Source: Nautilia profundicola AmH
GTDB lineage: Bacteria; Campylobacterota; Campylobacteria; Campylobacterales; Nautiliaceae
Length of the DNA stretch: 64,000 bases
Direction of reading: 5' to 3'
Assembly: GCF_000021725.1 (NCBI RefSeq)
Contig: NC_012115.1
Span: 769,001 to 833,000 of the forward strand
The notes below the pieces were generated by a model. That model ran no database searches. It was not told the origin of the DNA and saw only the letters and a list, made by a program, of their open reading frames with translations. Below are positions 24,373 to 33,572 of the stretch, in pieces (the stretch's first letter is position 1; the number at the start of each line of letters is the position of its first letter). The position numbers were made by a program, and so were the translations under genes.

Positions 24373-27300
24373 ATGAAAAGATTTATAGAATTTTTTATAA
24401 AAAAAGCAGTATTTACTCATGTGTTATTTTTAATAGTAATTATTTCCTCTATAATTGCATATAAAAATGTTGCAAAAGAATTGTTTCCTCCTGCAACGCT
24501 TGATAAAATTCTTATTCAGGGTGCCTATCCGGGTGCAAGTCCTAAAACTCTTGATAAAATGGCCGTAACACAAATAGAGGATGACTTAAAGTCTTACCAG
24601 GAAGTCTCTTCAATAGAAAGTGTAATAAGAAACGGTAGCTTTACTATAACCGTTAACCTTAAACCGAACGCAAATAAACTTGAGCTTTTAAGCGAGTATA
24701 AAACTATTACTTCAAATCTTAAAAAAGATCTACCGAGTGATATGAACGAACCGAGTGTTACTATAGCTAAAAAGGCTTTTCCATTAATGTTTATTTCCGT
24801 TGCAAGTAATGTATTAAATAAAGACGAGCTTTTAAATCACGCGGATAATATAAAAAAAATTCTTAGTCAAATAAAAGATTTAACTCAAATAGACATTAGA
24901 GGAGATAGCGATAAAAATATCTATTTTGAACTGAATAACAAAAAAATTGAGGCATTAGGAATTAACAAATCTCAATTGATCAATGTACTTTCACAAGTAT
25001 CGACGATATTTCCTGTAGGTAAAATTGAAGGTAGTACACATTATTTTATATCGATGTATTCTAAAAACGTAAACGATTTTAAAAATATGATTATAAATGT
25101 CGGAAATATAAAAGTCAGATTGAAAGATATAGCAGATATTAAAAAGAAATATGAAACACCTACACAAATAGGTAAGTATAACGGTATTCCAAACATTACG
25201 ATAGACGTAAGAAAAGGTGAAAGCGGAGATGCTATAGCCATAAGTAAAAAAATCAGAAATATTCTTAAAAACTATCATTTAAAACATCCTGAAATAACAT
25301 TCGGTATTTCAACCGATACCAGTAAATGGGTTAGAAACAGGTTTAATACTGTCGTTAGCAATATTATTTTCGGTTTAATTTTGGTATTTTTTATTATGTG
25401 GATATTTTTAAACTGGAGAATTTCACTTGTTGTAACTCTCGGTATTCCTACTTCTTTTGCAATTGCAATGATTGCGCTTGATTATTATAATTTTTCCCTT
25501 AACCTTCTTTCTATGCTCGGAGCTTTGATTGCACTTGGAATGATTGTAGATGAAGCTATAGTTGTAGGTGAAAACATATATCGCCATATGCAAATGGGAA
25601 AAAGTAAAACTGAAGCAGCGATAGACGGTACTGTTGAGGTGTTTTGGCCTGTGGTTGCGGCAGCAATGACTACTGTTTTAGCTTTTTTACCTATGTTGTT
25701 AATAAAAGGTGAAATAGGTGTATTTATAAAAATACTTCCTGTTATGATTACAATTTTGATTTTAAGTTCGTTATTTGAAGCATTTATATTTTTACCTTTA
25801 CATTCAAAGGAGATTTTAAAGGTAGAAGAGTCTAAAAAAGATATTTTTTGGCAAAAGTTTTCACTGTTTTATAAAAATTTATTAAAGTATTTCTTTAAAT
25901 TCAGATATATAGCTTTATTCTTCTTTCTTGTTATGGTTCCCGTTTTAATCGCCATAGGAATGAAACATTCGAAGTTTCAGTTGTTTCCGGATTTTGATGC
26001 AAGTCAGATATATGTTAACGGTAAATTTGAAAGCAATTACACAATAACGCAAACGGCAAAAGCAATTAAAAAAATAGAAGAAGATTTAAAAAAATATGTT
26101 GGAAAAGATGTTGAAGGTTTTACAACGGTAGTCGGAATGCAGATGAACAACAAGGGTGAAGCAAATGTAGGTGAAAATTACTTTCATATATTTGTTGATT
26201 TAAACGATAAAAAACCTACTGATGTGTATAATAAATATATCGCACCCATATTTCAGCCTATAAAGGTAGAAAATCAAATAAGAACACATACCGCTCAACA
26301 GCTTTCACATATGTTTAAAAAAGATTTTGCTGATATAAAAATACCGGGAATGGTTGAACTTAACGTAATTGTACCTCAGGCAGGAGTGGTAAAAAGCGAC
26401 ATTGTTATAAGTATAGGAGGCCAGTCTCAGGAAAAAATAATTGAAGCCATCAAAAAATTAGAAACAGTAATGAAAAAAATTAAAGGTGTTTATAACATAT
26501 ATGACGATGCAGAGTTGGGTGCCGATGAATTGAAACTAAAAATAAACTCATACGGCCAAAAACTCGGCTTTACTCAAGTAGGACTTTTTAACGAATTAAG
26601 GGGTTTTTTTGCGGAAGCGGAATTCGATAAGACATTTGATAAAGATGGTATCGTTAAAATAATACTTAAAGATAAAAACAAAGACTCCTTTAATGAACTA
26701 AAAACATTCAGGGTTACAATACCGGGAACCAATCGATATATCGAATTAAATAAAGTATGCGATTTTATTATTACAAAAGCGTTTAAAAAACTACATAAAT
26801 ATGATGGCATTGCGGCTAAAACAGTATATGCTACACTTAACAAAAAAATAATAACCACCGCAGATTTTTATGTGAAGGTAAACCCTTTGTTAAAAGAGTT
26901 TAAAAAAGAGGGTCTCATTGTTATTATTGGTGGTGCGGCTAAAACGAGTAAAGAGTTTATTAAAGATTTAAAAGAAGCTTTGGTTGTTGCAATATTACTG
27001 ATCTTTTTAATATTGGTGCTTATGTTTAATTCAGCAATACTTCCATTTGTCATTATATCAGTAATACCTTTATCATTTTTGGGTGTGATAATCGGAAATA
27101 TGATTATGGATATGAATATGACTATGCTTGGAATGATTGGTATCGTTGGACTTGCAGGTGTTGTTGTAAATGACGGTATTGTTATGATAGATTTTATTAA
27201 AAAGGCAAAAAACCTTGATGAAGTTTTAGAATATGCGTCTCATAGATTAAGACCTGTACTTTTAACATCAATTACAACATTTTTCGGATTGCTCACTTTA

Positions 27301-27444
27301 ATGTTTTTCCCAAGCGGACAATCAGCGATTTTACAGCCTTTAGCTATTGCGTTAGGTTTCGGTTTGGCATGGGGAACTATATTGAATCTTTTTTATTTGC
27401 CTATTTTTTATTACGTATTAAGAAGAAAGCATCTACATAAATAG
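24373..27444 (+). CDS. RND-family efflux permease
   Basis: The 1023-residue protein has the RND plan: a first membrane span (about 14-32), a large periplasmic loop, a block of six spans (about 330-480), a second periplasmic loop and a final block (about 865-1010). The proton-relay aspartate region is LGMIVDEAIVVGENIYRHM, and the repeat is GIVGLAGVVVNDGIVMIDF. The porter sequence YPGASPKTLDKMAVTQIEDD is of AcrB/HAE type. No membrane-fusion or TolC-like gene is adjacent, so its partners or substrate cannot be deduced. A GAGGGT motif lies before the ATG. Confidence 0.92.
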   Translation: MKRFIEFFIKKAVFTHVLFLIVIISSIIAYKNVAKELFPPATLDKILIQGAYPGASPKTLDKMAVTQIEDDLKSYQEVSSIESVIRNGSFTITVNLKPNANKLELLSEYKTITSNLKKDLPSDMNEPSVTIAKKAFPLMFISVASNVLNKDELLNHADNIKKILSQIKDLTQIDIRGDSDKNIYFELNNKKIEALGINKSQLINVLSQVSTIFPVGKIEGSTHYFISMYSKNVNDFKNMIINVGNIKVRLKDIADIKKKYETPTQIGKYNGIPNITIDVRKGESGDAIAISKKIRNILKNYHLKHPEITFGISTDTSKWVRNRFNTVVSNIIFGLILVFFIMWIFLNWRISLVVTLGIPTSFAIAMIALDYYNFSLNLLSMLGALIALGMIVDEAIVVGENIYRHMQMGKSKTEAAIDGTVEVFWPVVAAAMTTVLAFLPMLLIKGEIGVFIKILPVMITILILSSLFEAFIFLPLHSKEILKVEESKKDIFWQKFSLFYKNLLKYFFKFRYIALFFFLVMVPVLIAIGMKHSKFQLFPDFDASQIYVNGKFESNYTITQTAKAIKKIEEDLKKYVGKDVEGFTTVVGMQMNNKGEANVGENYFHIFVDLNDKKPTDVYNKYIAPIFQPIKVENQIRTHTAQQLSHMFKKDFADIKIPGMVELNVIVPQAGVVKSDIVISIGGQSQEKIIEAIKKLETVMKKIKGVYNIYDDAELGADELKLKINSYGQKLGFTQVGLFNELRGFFAEAEFDKTFDKDGIVKIILKDKNKDSFNELKTFRVTIPGTNRYIELNKVCDFIITKAFKKLHKYDGIAAKTVYATLNKKIITTADFYVKVNPLLKEFKKEGLIVIIGGAAKTSKEFIKDLKEALVVAILLIFLILVLMFNSAILPFVIISVIPLSFLGVIIGNMIMDMNMTMLGMIGIVGLAGVVVNDGIVMIDFIKKAKNLDEVLEYASHRLRPVLLTSITTFFGLLTLMFFPSGQSAILQPLAIALGFGLAWGTILNLFYLPIFYYVLRRKHLHK

Positions 27445-27459
27445 TAATGGAGCTAATTA

Positions 27460-28686
27460 ATGAAAATATTTATTAAAACATTTGGATGTAGAAGTAACCT
27501 TTATGACAGTGAGGTTATGAAAAATATTCTTAAACAAAATGCGGAAATTGTTTATAGTGAAAATGAAGCGGATATTATAATTGTAAATTCTTGTACGGTA
27601 ACAAATTTTGCCGACAGAGATCTTAGACAGTATATAAATAAGTGGCAGAGTAAAAATATTATGTTAACAGGTTGTGCGGCATATACCCAAGGGGAGGAGC
27701 TGTTTAAGCAGGGGAAAGTAAAAACTGTGCTCGGACATAAATATAAAGAAACAATTGATAAATATATCGCTTTTCAAGGTGTTGAATTAGGTGATTTTGA
27801 TTTTATCAACCAAAAAATTATAACCGAATATACTAAAGCCAAAGCTTTTGTTAAAATACAAGAAGGATGTGATTTTGAGTGTGCATATTGTATTATACCC
27901 AGTGTGAGAGGGCATTCAAGGTCACTGCCTGAAAATATAATTTTAGAACAGATAAAAACACTTTCACAAAATGGTATTAGTGAATTTGTACTGACGGGTA
28001 TTAATATGGGGAGTTACGGGAAAGATACAAACACTACACTTTCCGAATTAATAGAAAAAATTTCAAAGATAAGAGGGGTTAAAAGAATAAGATTAGGTAG
28101 TTTGGAACCAAGTCAGCTTGATGAGAGGTTGATAGAGCTTACTCAAAACGGAATACTTGAAAAACATCTTCATATTGCATTGCAGCACACAAGTGACAGA
28201 ATGCTTAGAATCATGAAAAGAAGAAATAGAGTAAAACAGACGCTTGAGTTATTTGAAAACCTTGCAAACAAAGGTATAGCGTTAGGTACGGATTTTATTG
28301 TTGGTCATCCTGGGGAAACGGAAGAAATATGGCAAGAAGCACTTAAAAATTTTAAAAAATATCCTTTAACGCATATACATATTTTCAGATTTACTCCAAG
28401 AGACGGAACCCATTCTGCTACACTCACACAGAATGTTAAAGGAGATGTTGCTAAAAAACGTGCTAAAATTTTAGATGAGATTGTAAAAAGAAATAATTAT
28501 AATTTCAGAATAAAAAATAAAATTCCATTAACAGTACACGTTGAAAATTATAAAAACGGTTTTTATGAAGGATATGATGAGTTTTATAATAGAATGATGA
28601 TAAAATCGGATAAAAATATAAAAGGAAACTGGATGAAAATAAACGATTATGAAATAAAGGATGTAAATTATGCACAAATCAAGTAA
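27460..28686 (+). CDS. mtaB: tRNA t6A37 methylthiotransferase MtaB
   Basis: MtaB converts t6A37 to ms2t6A in tRNAs. The 408-residue product has an UPF0004 domain with the three cluster cysteines C10, C45 and C72, a radical SAM domain with C137, C141 and C144 (GCDFECAYCIIP, then SVRGHSRS), and a C-terminal TRAM-like strand region. The start TFGCRSNLYDSE is of the MtaB rather than MiaB subgroup. GGAG lies before the ATG. Its end overlaps the FtsH-like gene by 17 bases, the same pairing as HP0285/HP0286 of Helicobacter as I recall it. Confidence 0.93.
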   Translation: MKIFIKTFGCRSNLYDSEVMKNILKQNAEIVYSENEADIIIVNSCTVTNFADRDLRQYINKWQSKNIMLTGCAAYTQGEELFKQGKVKTVLGHKYKETIDKYIAFQGVELGDFDFINQKIITEYTKAKAFVKIQEGCDFECAYCIIPSVRGHSRSLPENIILEQIKTLSQNGISEFVLTGINMGSYGKDTNTTLSELIEKISKIRGVKRIRLGSLEPSQLDERLIELTQNGILEKHLHIALQHTSDRMLRIMKRRNRVKQTLELFENLANKGIALGTDFIVGHPGETEEIWQEALKNFKKYPLTHIHIFRFTPRDGTHSATLTQNVKGDVAKKRAKILDEIVKRNNYNFRIKNKIPLTVHVENYKNGFYEGYDEFYNRMMIKSDKNIKGNWMKINDYEIKDVNYAQIK

Positions 28687-30154
28687 AAATACTTTAATAG
28701 TATCTGTTTTAATCGGGATTTTAATTGCATTACTGATTTTTGCATCTTTAAAAGGGGACGGGTTAGATGCCAAAACATTAATTAATCAGATAGTTGCTGT
28801 AGTAATTGTATTTGGCTTTTTTATATTGCTGATAGTTCTTTTAAGAAGAGTAGTTCCAAACACTCAGCAACCGCCTCAACAAGTTCAGGTACAGATGGAT
28901 ACTGGTATTGAAAAGGACTTTGTAATCAAACCAACCACTTCAAATGTAACGTTCGATGACGTTGCCGGAATAAGTGAAGTTAAAGAGGAGCTTGTAGAAA
29001 TTGTGGATTTTTTAAAAAATCCTGATAAATATAAAGCATTCGGCATTGAATTACCAAAAGGTGTTCTTTTAGTCGGACCTCCTGGTGTCGGTAAAACGTT
29101 AATTGCTAAGGCGCTTGCCGGAGAAGCCGGAGTTCCGTTTTTTTACCAAAGCGGAAGCAGCTTCGTACAGATGTATGTAGGTGTCGGGGCTAAAAGGGTA
29201 AGAGATCTTTTTACAAAAGCGAAAGCAACTGCTCCGAGTATTATTTTTATAGATGAAATCGATGCGATAGGAAAAAGCAGGGGAAATTTAAGAAACGATG
29301 AAAGAGAAGCAACTTTAAACCAGCTACTAACCGAAATGGACGGTTTTGAAGGAAGCAGCGGTGTAATTGTAATAGGTGCCACTAACAAGGTTGAGCTTTT
29401 AGATGAAGCGCTTCTTAGACCGGGAAGATTCGATAGAAGAATTTATGTTGAATTGCCGGGACTTAAAGACAGAATTGAGATTTTAAAAGTTCATTTAAAA
29501 AACAAACCTTTTAAAGGCAGTCTTGAAAATATTGCAAAAATGACAGTCGGTTTTAGCGGGGCGGCTCTTGCGAGTCTTGTTAACGAAGCAAGTATTTATG
29601 CTCTAAAAAAAGGCAAACATTTCGTAGAAGAAGAAGATTTTTATGCGGTGAAGGATAAAGTTTTAGTAGGTAAAAAAAGACTTCAAACATACAACCCTAA
29701 AGAAAAAGAGATTTTAAGTTATTATCAGGCGTGTAAAGCTGTTATTGCTGAATGGCTAAGTGTGGACTTTGAAAGAATTTCGTTAGTAAAAGACGATTTT
29801 AAAGAAGAAGATAAAGAAATAGTTTCAAAAACGGAAATGATGAATAAAATACAGGTATATCTTGCAGGACGTGTAGGTGTGGAAGATAAATTTAATGAAA
29901 AATATTCAAATGCACATTTGGATTTAAAAAAAGCAAGGGAACTTGCCGTTAAGATGATCCAAGATTATGCAATGGGTGAAAATATCATTTCAGATGAGGG
30001 TGAGGTTGCTAATATTTTAAATGAAGCTCTTAATGAAGTAAAAGTTTTATATTCTTCGAATTTAAGAATGATTGAAGCTGTTTATCATATTTTATTGGAA
30101 AAAGAAGTTATTCATAAAGAAGATTTCGAAAAATTAAAAAATGAAATATTTTAA
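28670..30154 (+). CDS. FtsH-like membrane AAA ATPase with degenerate protease site
   Basis: The 494-residue product has two membrane spans (about 8-26 and 38-58) and an FtsH-type AAA module: GPPGVGKT near 136, FIDEIDAIGKSRG near 198, and the second region of homology EALLRPGRFDRR near 250. In the protease domain, the HExGH zinc helix of FtsH reads YYQACKAV near 350: both His ligands and the Glu are lost. The downstream Asp region (LDLKKARELAVKMI) survives. It is also about 130 residues shorter than FtsH. It is probably an unfoldase or assembly factor rather than a protease. It overlaps mtaB and bioV, so the three are one translation unit. Confidence 0.87.
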   Translation: MHKSSKNTLIVSVLIGILIALLIFASLKGDGLDAKTLINQIVAVVIVFGFFILLIVLLRRVVPNTQQPPQQVQVQMDTGIEKDFVIKPTTSNVTFDDVAGISEVKEELVEIVDFLKNPDKYKAFGIELPKGVLLVGPPGVGKTLIAKALAGEAGVPFFYQSGSSFVQMYVGVGAKRVRDLFTKAKATAPSIIFIDEIDAIGKSRGNLRNDEREATLNQLLTEMDGFEGSSGVIVIGATNKVELLDEALLRPGRFDRRIYVELPGLKDRIEILKVHLKNKPFKGSLENIAKMTVGFSGAALASLVNEASIYALKKGKHFVEEEDFYAVKDKVLVGKKRLQTYNPKEKEILSYYQACKAVIAEWLSVDFERISLVKDDFKEEDKEIVSKTEMMNKIQVYLAGRVGVEDKFNEKYSNAHLDLKKARELAVKMIQDYAMGENIISDEGEVANILNEALNEVKVLYSSNLRMIEAVYHILLEKEVIHKEDFEKLKNEIF

Positions 30155-30626
30155 CGGCTTTTGTCTAAAAAACGAAAAAAAACTTTTTCAAAACTATATA
30201 GTTGAGGAAGAGTTTGTAGTGGCTGGGTTTAGTTACGGAGCTCAACGAGCAGTTGATTATGTAATAAACAGTAGTGAAAGAGTAGATAAACTGCAGCTGC
30301 TTTCTCCTGCTTATTTTAATTATCCTCAAAAAATTATTGATTTAAATATCAATGCTTTTAAATTGAATAAAGAAAAATATATAGAAAATTTCATGAAAAA
30401 AGCAGGATTTTTTAATGAAAAATATATAACAGACTGTACTGTAGAGGATCTAAATGCTCTTTTTACTTTTGATTGGGAAAAAATAAAACTGATTAAAAAT
30501 GTAAAAATAGAGATTTTTTTGGGAGAATTTGATAAAATCATTTCTTTAAAACCTGCCGTTGATTTTTTTAAAAATTACGGTGATGTATATTTAATAAAAA
30601 AAGCTAATCATTTCTTAAGGAGTTAA
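30141..30626 (+). CDS. bioV: Pimeloyl-ACP methyl ester esterase BioV-like
   Basis: The 161-residue protein is a small alpha/beta-hydrolase. The nucleophile elbow is GFSYGAQ with Ser31, the acid is probably Asp131 in GEFDKI, and His157 lies in ANHFLRS at the C-terminus. The length and the N-terminus MKYFNGFCLKNEKKLF resemble BioV, the esterase that releases pimeloyl-ACP in biotin synthesis of Helicobacter and relatives. The family call is from memory of that group. The gene starts inside the end of the FtsH-like gene and is followed one base later by the antiporter gene. No other bio gene is in the window. Confidence 0.78.
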   Translation: MKYFNGFCLKNEKKLFQNYIVEEEFVVAGFSYGAQRAVDYVINSSERVDKLQLLSPAYFNYPQKIIDLNINAFKLNKEKYIENFMKKAGFFNEKYITDCTVEDLNALFTFDWEKIKLIKNVKIEIFLGEFDKIISLKPAVDFFKNYGDVYLIKKANHFLRS

Positions 30627-30627
30627 T

Positions 30628-31743
30628 TTGGACGAACCCAAGCATATTTTTAAAGAATATTGGGATATTTTTGTAGGTTTTTCTGCACTGCCTCTTGCTA
30701 TAATCTTTCATCTTCAAGGTTTAAGTGTTTTTGCTACGCTGTTTGCTGCAATAGGGATCGGAGCACTTGCTGTTACGATCAGTGAAATAGCTGAAATATT
30801 GGCTGAGCGTTTCGGAGAACCGTTTGGCAGCTTAATTCTTACTTTTAGCGCCGTATTAGTTGAAATATTAATACTTTTTATGGTTGTTTTGGAAGCGAAA
30901 ACGCATCCTGAAGTAGTTGAAACAGTCAAAAACGGTATTATTGCAACCGTTATTGTTGATCTAAATGCTCTTTTAGGAATTGCGGTATTTGTAGGAGGGC
31001 TTAGTTTTAAAGAGCAGGTTCATAACGAGGATACCTCAGCAAGTTATACAACGATATTATTCGTTGCGGCTGCAATGCTTTTGGTACCTACAACCATTTC
31101 CATTCATTCCGATCAGGATTCTTTATTTAATGCAAGTTTGATAATTGCAACACTTCTTGCAATATATTATTTTTTCATTTTTAGATTTCAGACTGATACT
31201 CATGTTCATTTCTTTAAATTCAAAAAAAGAAGCAGGGTAAAAAAATACAGAAGAGAAGATGAAGAAGATGAAGATTATTATTTCGATAAAAAATCAAATA
31301 TGTTTAATATCGGATTTTTAGTGTTTTTACTTGTTCTTATAGGTATGCTTTCGGAAATTTTTGCAAATGATGGTGTAAACGTATTTAAAAGTTTCGGACT
31401 TACTGCCGGGTTTGTCGGTATTTTAATTGCATTCGTTACAGTTGCGCCAGAATTGTTTACGGCGATTAGAGCGGCTAAAAACGATGAAATGCAAAGAGTG
31501 GTAAATATTGCTATGGGTGCGAGTACCGTTAGTATTCTTTTAACGGTACCTTCTCTTATTTTCCTTTCTTTACTTGTTGGAGTCGATTTGACTTTGGACT
31601 TTACCCCATTACAGGTAGGAGCGTTAATACTTACGATTTTACTTGTTTGGAAAACTACAGAAGACGGTGAGACAAACTATCTTGAAGGACTTTCACATTT
31701 AATGCTGTTTTTAAGTTACGCTGTTATAGCAATATTCTACTAA
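30628..31743 (+). CDS. Cation/proton antiporter, CaCA (ChaA-like) family
   Basis: The 371-residue protein has about eleven hydrophobic spans in two halves with the alpha repeats of the Ca2+/cation antiporter superfamily: SEIAEILAERFGEPFGSLIL near residues 51-70 and VTVAPELFTAIRAAKNDEMQ near 270-290. The halves are joined by a charged linker (KKYRREDEEDEDYYFDKKS). The layout fits ChaA-type Ca2+ or Na+/H+ antiporters. The start is TTG at 30628 with AAGGAG six bases before it. The cation cannot be determined from sequence. A T-rich stretch follows the stop. Confidence 0.88.
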   Translation: MDEPKHIFKEYWDIFVGFSALPLAIIFHLQGLSVFATLFAAIGIGALAVTISEIAEILAERFGEPFGSLILTFSAVLVEILILFMVVLEAKTHPEVVETVKNGIIATVIVDLNALLGIAVFVGGLSFKEQVHNEDTSASYTTILFVAAAMLLVPTTISIHSDQDSLFNASLIIATLLAIYYFFIFRFQTDTHVHFFKFKKRSRVKKYRREDEEDEDYYFDKKSNMFNIGFLVFLLVLIGMLSEIFANDGVNVFKSFGLTAGFVGILIAFVTVAPELFTAIRAAKNDEMQRVVNIAMGASTVSILLTVPSLIFLSLLVGVDLTLDFTPLQVGALILTILLVWKTTEDGETNYLEGLSHLMLFLSYAVIAIFY

Positions 31744-31808
31744 TCTATTTCTTTTTTTCCTTTTTTTATAATTTGAAGTTATTTTAATATTAAATTTTTA
31801 ATTAAATA

Positions 31809-31817
31809 TGCTAAAAT
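31809..31817 (+). promoter_or_regulatory. Extended -10 promoter before the TRAP binding protein gene
   Basis: TGCTAAAAT lies about 30 bases upstream of the ATG at 31848, preceded by an AT-rich tract with T runs. It fits the extended -10 pattern of this genome. The preceding 90 bases hold no gene. Confidence 0.55.
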
Positions 31818-31847
31818 GAAATGTTTAAAATTAATAAAGGAGATAAA

Positions 31848-32933
31848 ATGGATAGAAGAAAATTCCTTAAAACTGCTGGGGTAGGGGCTGTAGCTGCATC
31901 TACTTTTACAACAAATTTATATGCAAAAAGCACTAAAACATTAAAAGTATGTTTGTCATGGCCTAAAACATTGCCTATCATGGGTGAGGGTATATTATGG
32001 TATGCAAAAAGAGTTAATGAACTAAGTGGCGGAAGTTTAAAAATAAAAGTTTACGGAGCTAATGAATTAGTGCCGGCTCTTGGAGTTTTTGACGCTTGTT
32101 CAAAAGGACTGATAGACGGTTTCCACTCAGGACCGTATTATTGGAAAGGTAAGAATCCTGCGTTTAGTTTATTTACTGCGTATCCGTTCGGAATGATCGC
32201 TGATGAAATGATGGCTTGGTTTGATTTTGGCGGCGGAATGGAAATTTGGAGAGAGTTATATGCAAAATATAATTTAATTCCATTCAAAGGCGGTAACACT
32301 GGTAACCAGATGGGTGGATGGTTCAGAAAACCTATCAAGTCTTTAGCTGATCTTAAAGGTCTAAAAATGAGAATTCCTGGACTTGGTGGGGAAGTTATGG
32401 CAGCTCTTGGTGTTAAACCTGTAAATATTCCTGGAGGTGAATTATACACTGCTCTTGAAAGAGGTGTTATTGACGCAACTGAATGGGTAGGACCTGCTCT
32501 TGATACTAAAATGGGATTCTATAAAGTTGCTAAATATTACTATTCTGGATGGCATGAACCAGGAACAAACTTAGAATTAACATTTAACAAAAGAAAATTC
32601 GAAAGACTTTCAAAAGAACAACAAGCGATTCTTGAATCAGCGGCAAATGAAATGAATGCAAGAATGCTTGCGCAATTCCAATACGAAAACGGCGTAGCTC
32701 TTAAAAAAATCATGGAAGGTAAATACGGAGTTCATTTAGGTCAATTCCCTGATGATGTAAACGAAGCTGCAAAAAGAGCTATCAAAAAAATCTTAGAAGA
32801 AAATGCAAATAAAAACAAAGACTTCGCAAGAGTTTATGAATCAATTCAAAAATTCTTCCCAACAACAAGAAAATGGACAGATGTAGGAATGAAAGCTTAT
32901 CTTGATATGAGAGACAGCGGATTTTTAGTATAA
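31848..32933 (+). CDS. TRAP transporter substrate-binding protein (DctP family)
   Basis: The 361-residue product begins with a twin-arginine signal (MDRRKFLKTAGVGAVAAS) cut near residue 25, and continues with the DctP fold: LKVCLSWPKTLP, the central LADLKGLKMRIPGLGGEV and GGELYTALERGVIDATEW, including the Arg that usually binds a carboxylate. AAAGGAG lies six bases before the ATG at 31848; an in-frame ATG at 31821 would not be preceded by a ribosome site. No DctQ/DctM membrane genes are adjacent, so it is an orphan here. The Tat signal suggests it folds, possibly with a cofactor or ligand, before export. Codon use seems smoother than in neighbours, consistent with high expression. Confidence 0.9.
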   Translation: MDRRKFLKTAGVGAVAASTFTTNLYAKSTKTLKVCLSWPKTLPIMGEGILWYAKRVNELSGGSLKIKVYGANELVPALGVFDACSKGLIDGFHSGPYYWKGKNPAFSLFTAYPFGMIADEMMAWFDFGGGMEIWRELYAKYNLIPFKGGNTGNQMGGWFRKPIKSLADLKGLKMRIPGLGGEVMAALGVKPVNIPGGELYTALERGVIDATEWVGPALDTKMGFYKVAKYYYSGWHEPGTNLELTFNKRKFERLSKEQQAILESAANEMNARMLAQFQYENGVALKKIMEGKYGVHLGQFPDDVNEAAKRAIKKILEENANKNKDFARVYESIQKFFPTTRKWTDVGMKAYLDMRDSGFLV

Positions 32934-32950
32934 CCCTTTTTCGGGTTATA
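32929..32950. terminator. Bidirectional hairpin between convergent genes
   Basis: TATAACCC (32929-32936) and GGGTTATA (32943-32950) form a perfect 8-bp stem with a 6-base loop. The stem contains the stop codons of both the TRAP gene (TAA, 32931-32933) and the tcdA gene. No long T tract follows on either side, so it may act as a weak terminator or as mRNA end protection. Confidence 0.6.
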
Positions 32951-33572
32951 CGAAATCTTTTAATACTTCTGAACAAAGAGCAAACCCAAAGGCTCCCGTA
33001 ACACCTACAAAACTTCCCATATCGCATTTTACAGGTTTTTCTATTGAATAAACCACTTTGAAATCACCATTGAAATTGTCTTTTTTTAGTTTATCTCTTA
33101 CTTTTTTTGCAAGTGGGTCTGTGTTTGTTTTCCAGATACTATCTATTCTTATTTTTGTAGGGTCTATTCTTTTGGCAGCTCCCATAGAAGAGATAATTTT
33201 AGGATATGCCGCTTTGATTAGTTCAATCTTTGCATTTATATCATCTATCGCATCAATAACAATGTCATATTTATCAATCTCGAGGTCTTTAATATTCTCA
33301 GGAGAAAGTTTCATGTCTATAGGTGTAACGAACGGATATAATGTAGATAGCACTTTTACTTTTTTTTCTCCTATAAATTCGCTTCCGATTTGCCTGTTTT
33401 GGTTTGTAATGTCAAATACATCGTAATCTATGATAGTTATATTGCTTACTCCGGAGCGATAAAGGCAGTCAAGTGCATATCCTCCAACACCTCCGACTCC
33501 GCATATAAGAATTTTAAGATCTTTTAAATGTTCAAATTTTGAAAAAAGTTTTTTACATCTGTCATATCTCAT
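32946..33572 (-). CDS. tcdA: tRNA threonylcarbamoyladenosine dehydratase-like (TcdA) protein
   Basis: The 208-residue protein is an E1-like (ThiF/MoeB) fold: ILICGVGGVGGYALDCLYRS binds the nucleotide, followed by NQNRQIGSEFIGEKKVKVL. The later parts, DAIDDINAKIELIKAAY, SSMGAAKRIDPTKI and SFVGVTGAFGFALCSE, match TcdA (CsdL), which cyclises t6A37 in tRNA to ct6A. It is shorter than E. coli TcdA (268). It overlaps the YcaO gene by 11 bases, and YcaO proteins often work with E1-like partners. TcdA is the best call; a YcaO partner role is an alternative. Confidence 0.85.
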   Translation of the reverse strand: MRYDRCKKLFSKFEHLKDLKILICGVGGVGGYALDCLYRSGVSNITIIDYDVFDITNQNRQIGSEFIGEKKVKVLSTLYPFVTPIDMKLSPENIKDLEIDKYDIVIDAIDDINAKIELIKAAYPKIISSMGAAKRIDPTKIRIDSIWKTNTDPLAKKVRDKLKKDNFNGDFKVVYSIEKPVKCDMGSFVGVTGAFGFALCSEVLKDFV

